From Saprospiraceae bacterium (GTDB lineage: Bacteria > Bacteroidota > Bacteroidia > Chitinophagales > Saprospiraceae), in NCBI GenBank assembly GCA_016787575.1, contig JAEUUO010000009.1, positions 1 through 64,000 on the forward strand: a DNA stretch of 64,000 nt, written 5' to 3'. Shown here piece by piece: positions 33,702-42,284 of the stretch. A program made the position numbers and the translations under genes. The notes under the pieces are model-generated. The model searched no databases. It was not told the DNA's origin and saw only the letters and a program-made list of their open reading frames with translations. Within the stretch, counting starts at the first letter, position 1; each line of letters starts with the position of its first letter.

Positions 33702-35081
33702 TTGTTTATCGTTTTCCTTCAACTAAAGGGAATTTCCCAAAATTTTGATACGCTCGTAATTCAGGGATTTGAATTTCATGGATTAAGAAAAACCAAAGAA
33801 TGGTTTGTAAGGCGAGAACTGCGTTTTAATGAAGGGGATAAAATCCTTCAAGATGAAGTAATCCAATGCATGGAACTTATTACTTCAGATTTAAGAAAGA
33901 CGAATTTATTTTTAAAAATTGAAATTTATCCAGTCTATTTATTCGAAGAAACCGGAGGCGTCCGATTTAAAGTAGTTGTCCAGGAAAACTGGTATATCTA
34001 TCCTTCTGTATTATTTGAAATAGCAGATCCTGATTTTAATGTTTGGTGGAATGAACATCACCGTTCTTTGAAAAGGGTAAATTATGGATTTGGATTAAAT
34101 CATGTCAATTTTACAGGTGTTCGGGATCAATTTAAAATTAAATTGCAAGCAGGATATTTGCGTAAGTTGCAATTCTTATACAACCGTCCAGCACTGTTTC
34201 CAAAATCAAAAATAGGTTTATTTTCCGCCTTTTATTATAGTGAACACAAAGAAATACCTATTCAAATAACAAACAACAAACCTGTTTATAAAAAACTAGG
34301 GGATACGAAAATCTATCTTAACAAGGAAGCTGTAATAGGATTAAATTTTAAACAAAATAAATTTTGGAATTATGCTGTGGAGGTACATTATTTTAATAAT
34401 AAAATAAACAGACAGCTTGCGACGGAATTCCCAAATTATTTTTTAAACGAGAACTATTTGCAGATTTATAATTTAGGCATTGTTACTGCAACTTATTTTG
34501 ACATGGACCACATTCTGAGGCCCACCAGAGGTTTGCAGTTAAATTGGACTATAAAAAAGGCAGGATTAATTTTTGGTGATGATTTAAACTACTTAAATTT
34601 TAATCAAACAATTAAAGCCTGTAAAAAAATATTTAAAAATTGCTATCTTCAGACAAATATAAGCGGAGAACTTGCTTTGGTAAGAAAGCAGAAACCTTTA
34701 AATATATATAAGGGGCTTGATTACAACGATACGGGTATTTCGGGGTATGAATTTTATGAAATAGATGGACTCGATTTTATTTATAATCACAATGAGTTTA
34801 GATATTTTGTAGGAGCATATACAACAGACTTTTTCAAAAGGCTGTTGCGTATAAATAGTTTTTTAATAAAAACCGATCTGGATCTCAGTTTTCAATTCAA
34901 TTCCGCCTATATAAACGACCCTTTTTATTTTCAATTTAACAGTTTAACGAATAAAATTTTGTTTAGTCTGGGTCCCGGCCTTAACTTTACAATCAATGAA
35001 GTTTTTCAATTTAATATAAATTACAGCGTAAATCATTTAAAGGAAGACGGAATTTATTTTCATACACGGAAAGCATTTTGA
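33702..35081 (+). CDS. BamA/TamA-like outer-membrane barrel protein
   Basis: 459 residues from the TTG. Residues about 15-95 are a POTRA-like module (FEFHGLRKTKEWFVRRELRF, then YPVYLF and VVVQENWYIYPS). Residues about 100-459 are a 16-strand-type barrel of Omp85 family style (FTGVRDQFKIKLQAGYLR, RPTRGLQLNWTIKK, LFSLGPGLNFTINE). Length is short for BamA (about 800), with one POTRA rather than five. The TTG cuts into a likely signal peptide: reading upstream in frame gives RRSIILFIVFLQ before the annotated core, so the true start is probably a non-ATG codon at 33675-33699, overlapping the CBS gene stop. Role unknown; the essential BamA is presumably elsewhere. Confidence 0.75.
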   Translation: MFIVFLQLKGISQNFDTLVIQGFEFHGLRKTKEWFVRRELRFNEGDKILQDEVIQCMELITSDLRKTNLFLKIEIYPVYLFEETGGVRFKVVVQENWYIYPSVLFEIADPDFNVWWNEHHRSLKRVNYGFGLNHVNFTGVRDQFKIKLQAGYLRKLQFLYNRPALFPKSKIGLFSAFYYSEHKEIPIQITNNKPVYKKLGDTKIYLNKEAVIGLNFKQNKFWNYAVEVHYFNNKINRQLATEFPNYFLNENYLQIYNLGIVTATYFDMDHILRPTRGLQLNWTIKKAGLIFGDDLNYLNFNQTIKACKKIFKNCYLQTNISGELALVRKQKPLNIYKGLDYNDTGISGYEFYEIDGLDFIYNHNEFRYFVGAYTTDFFKRLLRINSFLIKTDLDLSFQFNSAYINDPFYFQFNSLTNKILFSLGPGLNFTINEVFQFNINYSVNHLKEDGIYFHTRKAF

Positions 35082-35962
35082 TGAGGATTTTGTTGTTTGG
35101 TCAAAAGATAAAAACAGACGATATATCAATTATACAGTCTTTGCTGCACCATTTAGCGGGTGCTAAAGCAGAAATTTATATAAAAGACAGTTTTCTTGAG
35201 CAATGCCTGGAAATGGGGATAAAGCCTTCAAAAATTGAAACCTGGAACGAATATCAGGATGTGGTTCGATTGAAACCGGATTGTATGATTACTTTAGGTG
35301 GAGATGGTACGATTTTGAATGCATTGACATTTGTCAGAGAGAGTCAGGTCCCAATTTTGGGTATAAATCTGGGAAGACTCGGTTTTTTAGCAAGCATTGA
35401 AAAACGATTGATTGCTGATGCCGTTCACAATTTAATTCACGGTATGTTTGAATTGGATGTACGAACGTTGATTCAATTGGAATGCAATGTGCCCCTTTTT
35501 GGAGAAACTCCCTTTGCTTTGAATGATTTTTCAATTTTGAAAAGGGACAATTCATCTATGATTACTATACACACGTATGTGAATGGTGACTTTTTGAACT
35601 CCTATTGGGCGGATGGACTGATCATCGCTACACCAACAGGATCTACCGGATATTCTTTGTCTTGCGGAGGCCCCATTTTATTTCCTCAGGCACAAAATCT
35701 CATCATCACACCTGTGGCACCACACAATTTAAATGTACGTCCTGTTGTTTTGCCAGATGATGCCATTTTAAGTTTTGAAGTAGAGGGAAGAACCGATAAT
35801 TTTTTGTGTACGCTTGACTCAAGATATGAAGTAATCAGTGCTGATTACCAGCTTGGAATCAGGAAATGTGATTTTTCAATTCGATTAATACAATTGCAAC
35901 CTTCAAGTTTTTTAAAAACGATGCATGATAAACTAAACTGGGGACTGGATCAACGCAATTAG
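35081..35962 (+). CDS. nadK: NAD kinase
   Basis: 293 residues. Phosphorylates NAD to NADP. The diacylglycerol-kinase-like GGDGT motif is MITLGGDGTILNAL, followed by GINLGRLGFLAS, ALNDFSILKR and the TPTGSTGYSLSCGGP loop of the NAD site. Length is the usual 290. The ATG at 35081 overlaps the previous stop (TGATG); a TTG one codon earlier is in frame but less likely. Confidence 0.96.
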   Translation: MRILLFGQKIKTDDISIIQSLLHHLAGAKAEIYIKDSFLEQCLEMGIKPSKIETWNEYQDVVRLKPDCMITLGGDGTILNALTFVRESQVPILGINLGRLGFLASIEKRLIADAVHNLIHGMFELDVRTLIQLECNVPLFGETPFALNDFSILKRDNSSMITIHTYVNGDFLNSYWADGLIIATPTGSTGYSLSCGGPILFPQAQNLIITPVAPHNLNVRPVVLPDDAILSFEVEGRTDNFLCTLDSRYEVISADYQLGIRKCDFSIRLIQLQPSSFLKTMHDKLNWGLDQRN

Positions 35963-35964
35963 AA

Positions 35965-36720
35965 ATGAAAATTCAATTCAAGCAAAATCAAAAAATAGTT
36001 AGTTGTGATTTAAATCAGGGAATAGACTTGTCTATTTCATATAAAGAAGGAATCCAACAGGTAAATTGTTTTTATGCGAATTTATTTAGCAGTCAAGCTG
36101 TAAAACAAGGTGATTTTATAGGATCAGTGAAAGAAGGCGGCCCTGTAAATTTTTACAATACCTTTATTAATATACATGGAGGAGGGACTCATACAGAAGG
36201 AGTGGGACATATTTCAAAGGAGCGCCATTCTGTAAACCAAATTTTGAAACAATTTTTTGGAATCGCGTATTTAATTTCCGTTTACCCTACAAAAGCAGAA
36301 AATGGAGACCGCATCATTCAGGCAGAAAGTCTGTCCTTGCTACTTGAAGGTGTAAGCATACCAGATTTTTTAATCATTCGTACCCTTCCAAATGATGTTT
36401 CTAAAACGAAACAACATTATTCAGGGACCAATCCTCCTTATTTATCAATAGAAGCTATGGAATTTATCGTTTCTAAGCAGGTTAAACACCTTTTGATTGA
36501 CCTCCCATCAGTTGACAGAGAGCAAGACGGAGGAAAACTGGCAGCACATCATTGTTTTTGGGAAGGAAGCCGGGCAAACGAGTGCAGTATAACAGAATTG
36601 ATTTATATACCGGACATACTGGAAGATAACTATTATTTAATTAATTTGCAGCTTGCTTCCATGGAACAGGATGCCGTCCCTTCAAGGCCACTCTTATTTC
36701 GATTGGAAGAAACCATATGA
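35965..36720 (+). CDS. Cyclase family protein (kynurenine formamidase-like)
   Basis: 251 residues. The key motif is IHGGGTHTEGVGHI, matching the HxGTHxDxxxH metal site of the cyclase/KynB family (PF04199 type) with Glu where Asp is usual. The pattern DLSISY near the N-terminus and a C-terminal segment ending the fold are consistent. Members hydrolyse N-formylkynurenine or related amides, but no tryptophan degradation genes are nearby, so the substrate is open. It starts three bases after nadK and overlaps the next gene by four. Confidence 0.78.
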   Translation: MKIQFKQNQKIVSCDLNQGIDLSISYKEGIQQVNCFYANLFSSQAVKQGDFIGSVKEGGPVNFYNTFINIHGGGTHTEGVGHISKERHSVNQILKQFFGIAYLISVYPTKAENGDRIIQAESLSLLLEGVSIPDFLIIRTLPNDVSKTKQHYSGTNPPYLSIEAMEFIVSKQVKHLLIDLPSVDREQDGGKLAAHHCFWEGSRANECSITELIYIPDILEDNYYLINLQLASMEQDAVPSRPLLFRLEETI

Positions 36721-37376
36721 TTGCAAATTTTAAAACAATCGGCAGCAAAGTCTTTTCCAGGTTTAAGAATATTCCGGAAAATGCATTTTATGATTTTTAT
36801 TTTTTTTACCAGCAATATTTCGATCAAATTGTAAAACTTGATTATGAAGAATACATCGAAATAAAATTCAATTACATTGAAGCTTTGTATAAATTGGACA
36901 AATACAATTTATTTTATCTGCAAGCTGATTTATTTATATCTGAACTCATAAATCATCGCTTCTTTAATGAAAGGCAACAAGAACTATTTGAAAAAGTATT
37001 GTATTACAAAGCAGAAGCCTATAAAAATGAAAATAAAATTGATGCAGCATGTGGTATCTATGCTGAATTGGTAAAATGGAAAACAGGAAATAAAGAATAT
37101 CGCAAAAAATTGTTTTTCCATTTATTTCAAAAAGTCCAAATGAATCAAAAAGACAAAATTGCAATTGTAATTGGATTGTTACTTGCCTCCCTTGTCTTAA
37201 GTGGAATGAATCTATTTATCATCAATCCGTTTTATCCGGAACAAATGCAAATTACGATTCTATTGAGAAACCTTGCATTTGTCGGAAGTGTTGTATCATT
37301 TATCGGACTTCAGCTGATTTATTTTCGAAAAGCAAAAATTCAAATGGCCCACATGTTAATGCGCAATGATAAATAG
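36717..37376 (+). CDS. Helical protein with two C-terminal membrane segments
   Basis: 219 residues, unrecognised. Residues 1-135 are helical and acidic/aromatic with TPR-like spacing (YDFYFFYQQYFDQIVKLDYE, VLYYKAEAYKNENKIDAACG). Membrane segments are at about 146-168 (IAIVIGLLLASLVLSGMNLF) and 183-203 (LLRNLAFVGSVVSFIGLQLI). Last gene of the overlapping run that begins with dtd. It probably sits in the inner membrane with the helical part in the cytoplasm. Function unknown. Confidence 0.72.
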   Translation: MIANFKTIGSKVFSRFKNIPENAFYDFYFFYQQYFDQIVKLDYEEYIEIKFNYIEALYKLDKYNLFYLQADLFISELINHRFFNERQQELFEKVLYYKAEAYKNENKIDAACGIYAELVKWKTGNKEYRKKLFFHLFQKVQMNQKDKIAIVIGLLLASLVLSGMNLFIINPFYPEQMQITILLRNLAFVGSVVSFIGLQLIYFRKAKIQMAHMLMRNDK

Positions 37377-37570
37377 ATTAGAAAATAAAAGAACAAGTTG
37401 GTATGTATGTTCGTGTATAATTTTATGAATATATTTAAAATACTGATACTAAGCAACCAATAGTTTGCAAACCAGATCATTAAGATGAAAAGCTTCAATT
37501 AATTTAAATTGCAGGTATTCCGTTTTGATTAATCCACAATTAGTTTATAATTTAGAGTAAAATTTCAGCC

Positions 37571-40165
37571 ATGCGTTTTCCAATACTATTGTTTTTTCTT
37601 TTTGTTTGCACTGTTTCTATCAAAGCACAAAATTACAGCATTAAAGCATCGGTACTTCTTTGGGTAGAAACCCAGGAAGCTCCGGCTAGTATAACACTTA
37701 ACTGGATTGCAGATCCGGATGCTACTAATTATTATGTATTTAGAAAGACAAAATCAGCTACCACCTGGGGTAATTTTATTGCCAATGTTTCTAAAGACTC
37801 AACTAGATACGTTGATAAAAACATAGAAGTAGGTAAAGGATATGAATACCGGGTTTCTAAAGTAAGTCCGGTTTCAAATGGATTTGGATATGTGTATGCT
37901 GGTATCAAGCTACCTGAAACGGACAGCCGCGGAAGTATCTTGTTGTTGGTTGACAGTTTGGTCAATGTTAGATTGAAAACGGAAATCGAAACCTGGAAAT
38001 CAGACGTATCAAATGAATCCTGGAATGTTTTGACTTATGTACCAAGCGCTAAAAATACAGTGGTTGAAATCCGAACAAAAATTGCAGATTTAAAAAGGAC
38101 CAATCCAGATCTAAAGTCAATTTTTATTTTAGGCCATGTAAAGGTTCCATATTCTGGAGACATTGCTCCAGATGGCCATTCAGACCACATTGGAGCCTGG
38201 CCTTGTGATTCTTACTATGGTGAATTGGATGGAAGCTGGACCGATGTGAATGTTAACGATGTGAGTGCAGGCAGAGCAGCAAACAAAAACATTCCCGGTG
38301 ATGGAAAGTTTGATCAAAGCAGTTTGCCCAGTGATGTTGATTTAGAAGTTGGCAGAGTAGATTTCTATGATATGCCGGCATTTACTAAATCAGAAATTGA
38401 ATTGCTCAGAGCGTATTTAAATAAAAACCACAAATGGAGAACAGGACAAATCAATGCTGTAAAAAGAGGCATCGTATTGGATAATTTTAATTTTGCAGGT
38501 GAAGCTTTTGGTCAAAGTGGCATGAGAAACTTCTCATCATTTTTTGGCCCTTCAAACGTAGAATACGGCAATTATCGTGACAGCTTGCTTAAAAAGTCGT
38601 ATTTATGGTCTTACGGTGCTGGAGGAGGCTGGTATGAAGGAGCAGGTGGAATTAGCACCACTCAAAACATGGCTGTTGATAGCTTGCAATCCGTATTCAC
38701 CTTTTTATTTGGCAGTTATTTTGGTGATTGGGATAGTCCGAATAATTTTTTACGCGCAGCTTTAGCTAGCGGCACCATTTTAAGTAACGCCTGGTCGGGA
38801 AGGCCCTTGTGGTCTATGCATTATATGGCCATGGGAGACCCCATCGGACTGTGTGGAAAATTAAGTATCAATAATTCCAATTTGTATCAGGCGGGGTTTG
38901 GTGCCCGATCAACGCATGTTGCATTGATGGGCGATCCCAGTTTAATTATGTATCCAATTGCTGCACCTGAATCTTTGGAAGCTGTTGAAACAGGCCCGCA
39001 TATTGATTTAAAATGGAGAAAATCGTCTGAAGCAAGTAATGGTTACAATGTGTATCGAAGAATTACTGGGAATTCAATTTATGAAGTTTCTGCAAAAAAT
39101 GTAATGGATACTTTTTATAGAGACATGTGTCCTTTCAATGGATTTAAATATGAATATTTAGTAAGAGCGGTAAAACTTGAAACAACCGCGAGTGGAAGTT
39201 TTTATAATTTATCTGCGGGCGTAAGAGATACAATTACAAAAGTATTGAGTGTAACTCCAAAAGCAGATTTTACATTTACCAAAGACTATGAATTTATACA
39301 TTTAAAATCAGAAGCAAAAAATGCACGAAGCGTTCGATGGATTATTGGTAAGGACACATTGACATCTACAGAAGTTGATGCAGTATTGGACTGCGACAAA
39401 TCCCCGCAGAGTATTTGTTTGATAGCAGTAGGAGATTGTGATGAAGATTTTACTTGTAAATCCATAAGTTTTGACTGCAGTATTCCTAAAATTTCAAAAA
39501 TTAAAATAGATAGCATCAAATGCAATGGTGGCAAAGCCACGATTGAAATTGAAGATTTAATTGGAGCCGATCCATTTTCGTTTAAATGGAACACCGGAGA
39601 AACCAGCAATAAAATTGCCAATCTGGCTGCAGGAAGCTATGAGGTTACAATCACATCGGCCAAGAATACCAATAAGGTATATGTTTTTAACATGATTGAA
39701 CCAGCTGTGCTGTCGGCTAATTATGCAATTCGATCCGCATCACCGGGTAAAAATGACGGTGGCATCAGCAATTTGGTAATTTCCGGAGGAACGCCACCTT
39801 ATACCTTTGAAATTTTGAATGAAAACCCAGATTCTTTGCGAGCCGGAGATTACAATTTAATTATAACAGATTCCAATAATTGTACAACAAGCATTAAAAT
39901 AAGCATTCCTGTCCGTACAGCAACAAGCAATCCGGATGCTTCTTTTGAGATATATCCAACCTTAGCAAAAGACTATCTAAATATAAAATACGAGAATCAG
40001 TCAAACATTCTAAGAATGAGGATACTGGATGTCCAAGGTATTTCATTGCGTGATTTATCAAACAGTGAAAGCAGAATATATATTGGAAAATTAAACCCCG
40101 GATGGTATGTGTTACAGGCCTTAACTGCTAAAGGAACAGAAGAATTGAGGTTTGAAAAAATGTAA
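37571..40165 (+). CDS. Secreted gingipain-like (C25) protein without the catalytic dyad, type IX cargo
   Basis: 864 residues. Signal peptide 1-19 (ending IKAQ); a fibronectin III-like domain about 25-110; a C25 caspase-like region about 120-460, including FILGHVKVPYSGDIAPDGHS and VDLEVGRVDFYDMP; a second FnIII about 465-560; a SprB-like module about 650-720 (SFKWNTGETSNKIANLAAGSY); and a type IX sorting domain about 790-864. The catalytic His of gingipain lies in a GHG motif; here SYGAGG has Ala350. The Cys position about 32 residues later is Ser382 (GSYFGDW versus CVNGDF in RgpB), so the His-Cys dyad is gone. A surface structural or binding protein is more likely than a protease. Confidence 0.78.
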   Translation: MRFPILLFFLFVCTVSIKAQNYSIKASVLLWVETQEAPASITLNWIADPDATNYYVFRKTKSATTWGNFIANVSKDSTRYVDKNIEVGKGYEYRVSKVSPVSNGFGYVYAGIKLPETDSRGSILLLVDSLVNVRLKTEIETWKSDVSNESWNVLTYVPSAKNTVVEIRTKIADLKRTNPDLKSIFILGHVKVPYSGDIAPDGHSDHIGAWPCDSYYGELDGSWTDVNVNDVSAGRAANKNIPGDGKFDQSSLPSDVDLEVGRVDFYDMPAFTKSEIELLRAYLNKNHKWRTGQINAVKRGIVLDNFNFAGEAFGQSGMRNFSSFFGPSNVEYGNYRDSLLKKSYLWSYGAGGGWYEGAGGISTTQNMAVDSLQSVFTFLFGSYFGDWDSPNNFLRAALASGTILSNAWSGRPLWSMHYMAMGDPIGLCGKLSINNSNLYQAGFGARSTHVALMGDPSLIMYPIAAPESLEAVETGPHIDLKWRKSSEASNGYNVYRRITGNSIYEVSAKNVMDTFYRDMCPFNGFKYEYLVRAVKLETTASGSFYNLSAGVRDTITKVLSVTPKADFTFTKDYEFIHLKSEAKNARSVRWIIGKDTLTSTEVDAVLDCDKSPQSICLIAVGDCDEDFTCKSISFDCSIPKISKIKIDSIKCNGGKATIEIEDLIGADPFSFKWNTGETSNKIANLAAGSYEVTITSAKNTNKVYVFNMIEPAVLSANYAIRSASPGKNDGGISNLVISGGTPPYTFEILNENPDSLRAGDYNLIITDSNNCTTSIKISIPVRTATSNPDASFEIYPTLAKDYLNIKYENQSNILRMRILDVQGISLRDLSNSESRIYIGKLNPGWYVLQALTAKGTEELRFEKM

Positions 40166-40384
40166 GTGCAAAGCTTAACGCATTTAACTTCTTGTTTTGG
40201 ACAAAGACTGCATAATTCGAAATATTATTTTGAATAAGTAAATAATTTGTTTGAATATCAAATTTTATTTGGCAATTTATCCTTATTGAATTAAAATTAT
40301 TTTGTAAATTTTACTTGAAAAAAGAATTTTCAGGGATTCATTTTCAAAGCACCTGCCTCCGTACGTTAAAAAAACATTAAATAG

Positions 40385-40400
40385 TACGAAATATTTCGTA
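40385..40400. promoter_or_regulatory. Palindromic operator, probable BlaI/MecI-type repressor site
   Basis: TACGAAATATTTCGTA is a perfect 16-bp palindrome 50 bases upstream of the blaI-like ATG. Its last two bases are the first two of the -7 box. BlaI/MecI repressors are known to bind palindromes with TAC...GTA ends in their own promoters, so autoregulation is expected. Confidence 0.75.
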
Positions 40401-40406
40401 GATTTG
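40399..40406 (+). promoter_or_regulatory. -7 box of the blaI-blaR1-PDZ operon
   Basis: TAGATTTG matches TAnnTTTG exactly and overlaps the palindrome at 40385-40400 by two bases; the leader is about 40 bases. Confidence 0.6.
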
Positions 40407-40450
40407 TTTTGTGTTTTAATATTTGTCTCACCAAATTTTACAATTGACTC

Positions 40451-40831
40451 ATGAATAAATTAATTCATAAACCCACGGATGGCGAATTGGAGATTCTACA
40501 AATTCTTTGGAAGATCGGTCCATCAACCGTTAAAGCGGTTAATGAGCATTTAAATGAGCACAAGGATGTTGGATATACCACCACACTTAAAATGCTTCAG
40601 ATTATGTTTGAAAAGGGGCTTTGCGTACGGGAAGCAGAAGGAAAATTGCATATTTACAAACCGGCAATTAAAGAACAACAGGTAAAGAAGAATTATTTAA
40701 AGGACATGATCGATCATGTATTTGATGGTTCACCGATGGAGATGGTTATGCAGACACTAGGAAATTACAAGGCATCACCTGATGAAATTAATGATCTTAA
40801 AAAATTATTAAAAGACCTGGAATCCAAATAA
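40451..40831 (+). CDS. blaI: BlaI/MecI/CopY-family transcriptional repressor
   Basis: 126 residues. A winged-helix N-terminal domain (GELEILQILWKIGPSTVKAV, then GYTTTLKMLQIMFEKGL) and a dimerising C-terminal helix bundle (KNYLKDMIDHVFDGSPMEMV). This is the standard layout of the repressor cleaved or released when a BlaR1-type membrane peptidase is activated. The M56 gene starts within its stop codon (TAATG). A palindromic site overlaps its promoter. Specific signal unknown; no beta-lactamase gene is in the window. Confidence 0.92.
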   Translation: MNKLIHKPTDGELEILQILWKIGPSTVKAVNEHLNEHKDVGYTTTLKMLQIMFEKGLCVREAEGKLHIYKPAIKEQQVKKNYLKDMIDHVFDGSPMEMVMQTLGNYKASPDEINDLKKLLKDLESK

Positions 40832-42258
40832 TGAAAACAATCGAAATCATCGAATCCACAGTCTGGCAAGAAGTTTTTGCCTCCACAATATTGCATTCGC
40901 TTTGGCAAGGTGCTTTGATCGTATTGTTGATGTGGATGTTGAGAATGTTGTATCGAAATAATCCAAAGGTATTATACGCTTTATCGCTTACAGCGCTTGT
41001 TTTAATTGTCCTTACAAGCATGGTGACATTTGCAGGTCTTATTTACGATCCAGCCCTCCAATTGATTTCGATTACATCGCTTATACCAAATTTAGATCAA
41101 AACATTGCAGTAAAATATATTAATCAAATCTGGTTATTCGGATGCATTGCCTTTTGTTTTCGCTTTATTTGGAGCAATTTATATATTAAACGCATCATAA
41201 AGTTTTCAGATCCTTTGACCAATGATTCCTGGAGCATTGCTTTTCAAAAAGTATGTAATCATTACAAGATTCAAAAATCCATTGTATTGCTGCAGAGTGA
41301 AAAAATAGGATCTGCTTTTTTAACGGGTGTACTCAAACCGGTAATTTTAATTCCTACAGCATGGATTAATCAGTTGACTGTAAAAGAAGCTGAATGTATT
41401 TTAGCCCATGAAGTTTCCCACGCATTAAATAAAGATCATTGGGTAAATTTAATGATGAATTTGATTGAGATAATTTATTTCTACAATCCGGCTGTACATA
41501 TTTTGCTCAGTCATTTAAAATTAGAACGTGAATTATTGGCGGACGCATCGGCTTCAAAATACATTAATTCCAAACTGGAATATGCAAAGTTGATTGTAAA
41601 AATTGAAGAAAGTTCAGGATTAATTCCTGCATTTTCACTTCCATTTTTCAGACAGAAAAAGCAATTGCGCAAGCGAATTGAAACAGTGTTAAATATTTCA
41701 GGTACAAAAAGTGAAAAATACTCCGGATTTGCAATTATGATCCTTATGGCAGGTATGGCCTTCATTAAGATGAATCCAAATAAACAGGAATCCATTTGCC
41801 TCGATGCACCTGACATGCTATCCACAAGTAAACAAACAGTTTGTTTAGAAAATAAGAAGGTTGATTTAGTAGAAAAGAAAGTGGCCAAACCTATTGTTAA
41901 AAAGAAAATTACAGCTAAGCGCATCAATAAATACGAAGCACTTAATACCAATCAGGATTTGGCTTTAGAAGAAGTTTCAAATCAAAATTTCAGCGTAGAA
42001 CTTGAAAAGGCAATCCGAAATGAGTTGAATCAAAAAACAAAAGTATTGCTTCAAGTGAAACAAACAGGAACAGAGGCAAATCTTACATCCGATGGAGGTT
42101 CCTGGATCGTTACCAAGCAAATACGCTGTTATGCTCCTGAAGAAGAGCGGACAATAATTATAGTTCGTATGAATAAAAATACTGACAATATTGTTGAACC
42201 GGAACAAGAGGTAATGGATCCAGGTAGGACACGCAATGACAATCATCAAATCAATTAA
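40831..42258 (+). CDS. BlaR1-type M56 membrane metallopeptidase
   Basis: 475 residues. Membrane helices at about 18-40, 48-72, 100-118 and 295-312. The zinc motif HEVSH is at 193-197 (CILAHEVSHALNKDHWVN), and ELLADASA follows as the third-ligand segment. In the classical system this protease inactivates the BlaI repressor on signal. The penicillin-sensing C-terminal domain of BlaR1 is absent; instead there is a Lys-rich charged tail of about 160 residues, so the signal must differ. Coupled to blaI by TAATG and followed after 26 bases by the PDZ gene. Confidence 0.88.
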   Translation: MKTIEIIESTVWQEVFASTILHSLWQGALIVLLMWMLRMLYRNNPKVLYALSLTALVLIVLTSMVTFAGLIYDPALQLISITSLIPNLDQNIAVKYINQIWLFGCIAFCFRFIWSNLYIKRIIKFSDPLTNDSWSIAFQKVCNHYKIQKSIVLLQSEKIGSAFLTGVLKPVILIPTAWINQLTVKEAECILAHEVSHALNKDHWVNLMMNLIEIIYFYNPAVHILLSHLKLERELLADASASKYINSKLEYAKLIVKIEESSGLIPAFSLPFFRQKKQLRKRIETVLNISGTKSEKYSGFAIMILMAGMAFIKMNPNKQESICLDAPDMLSTSKQTVCLENKKVDLVEKKVAKPIVKKKITAKRINKYEALNTNQDLALEEVSNQNFSVELEKAIRNELNQKTKVLLQVKQTGTEANLTSDGGSWIVTKQIRCYAPEEERTIIIVRMNKNTDNIVEPEQEVMDPGRTRNDNHQIN

Positions 42259-42284
42259 TTTTTAACCAATAAAATAAATGTAAT

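Noticed and set aside
41511..41951. 146-codon minus-strand frame inside the M56 gene
   Set aside because: Shadow of the M56 coding sequence, with low-complexity Phe/Ser content.
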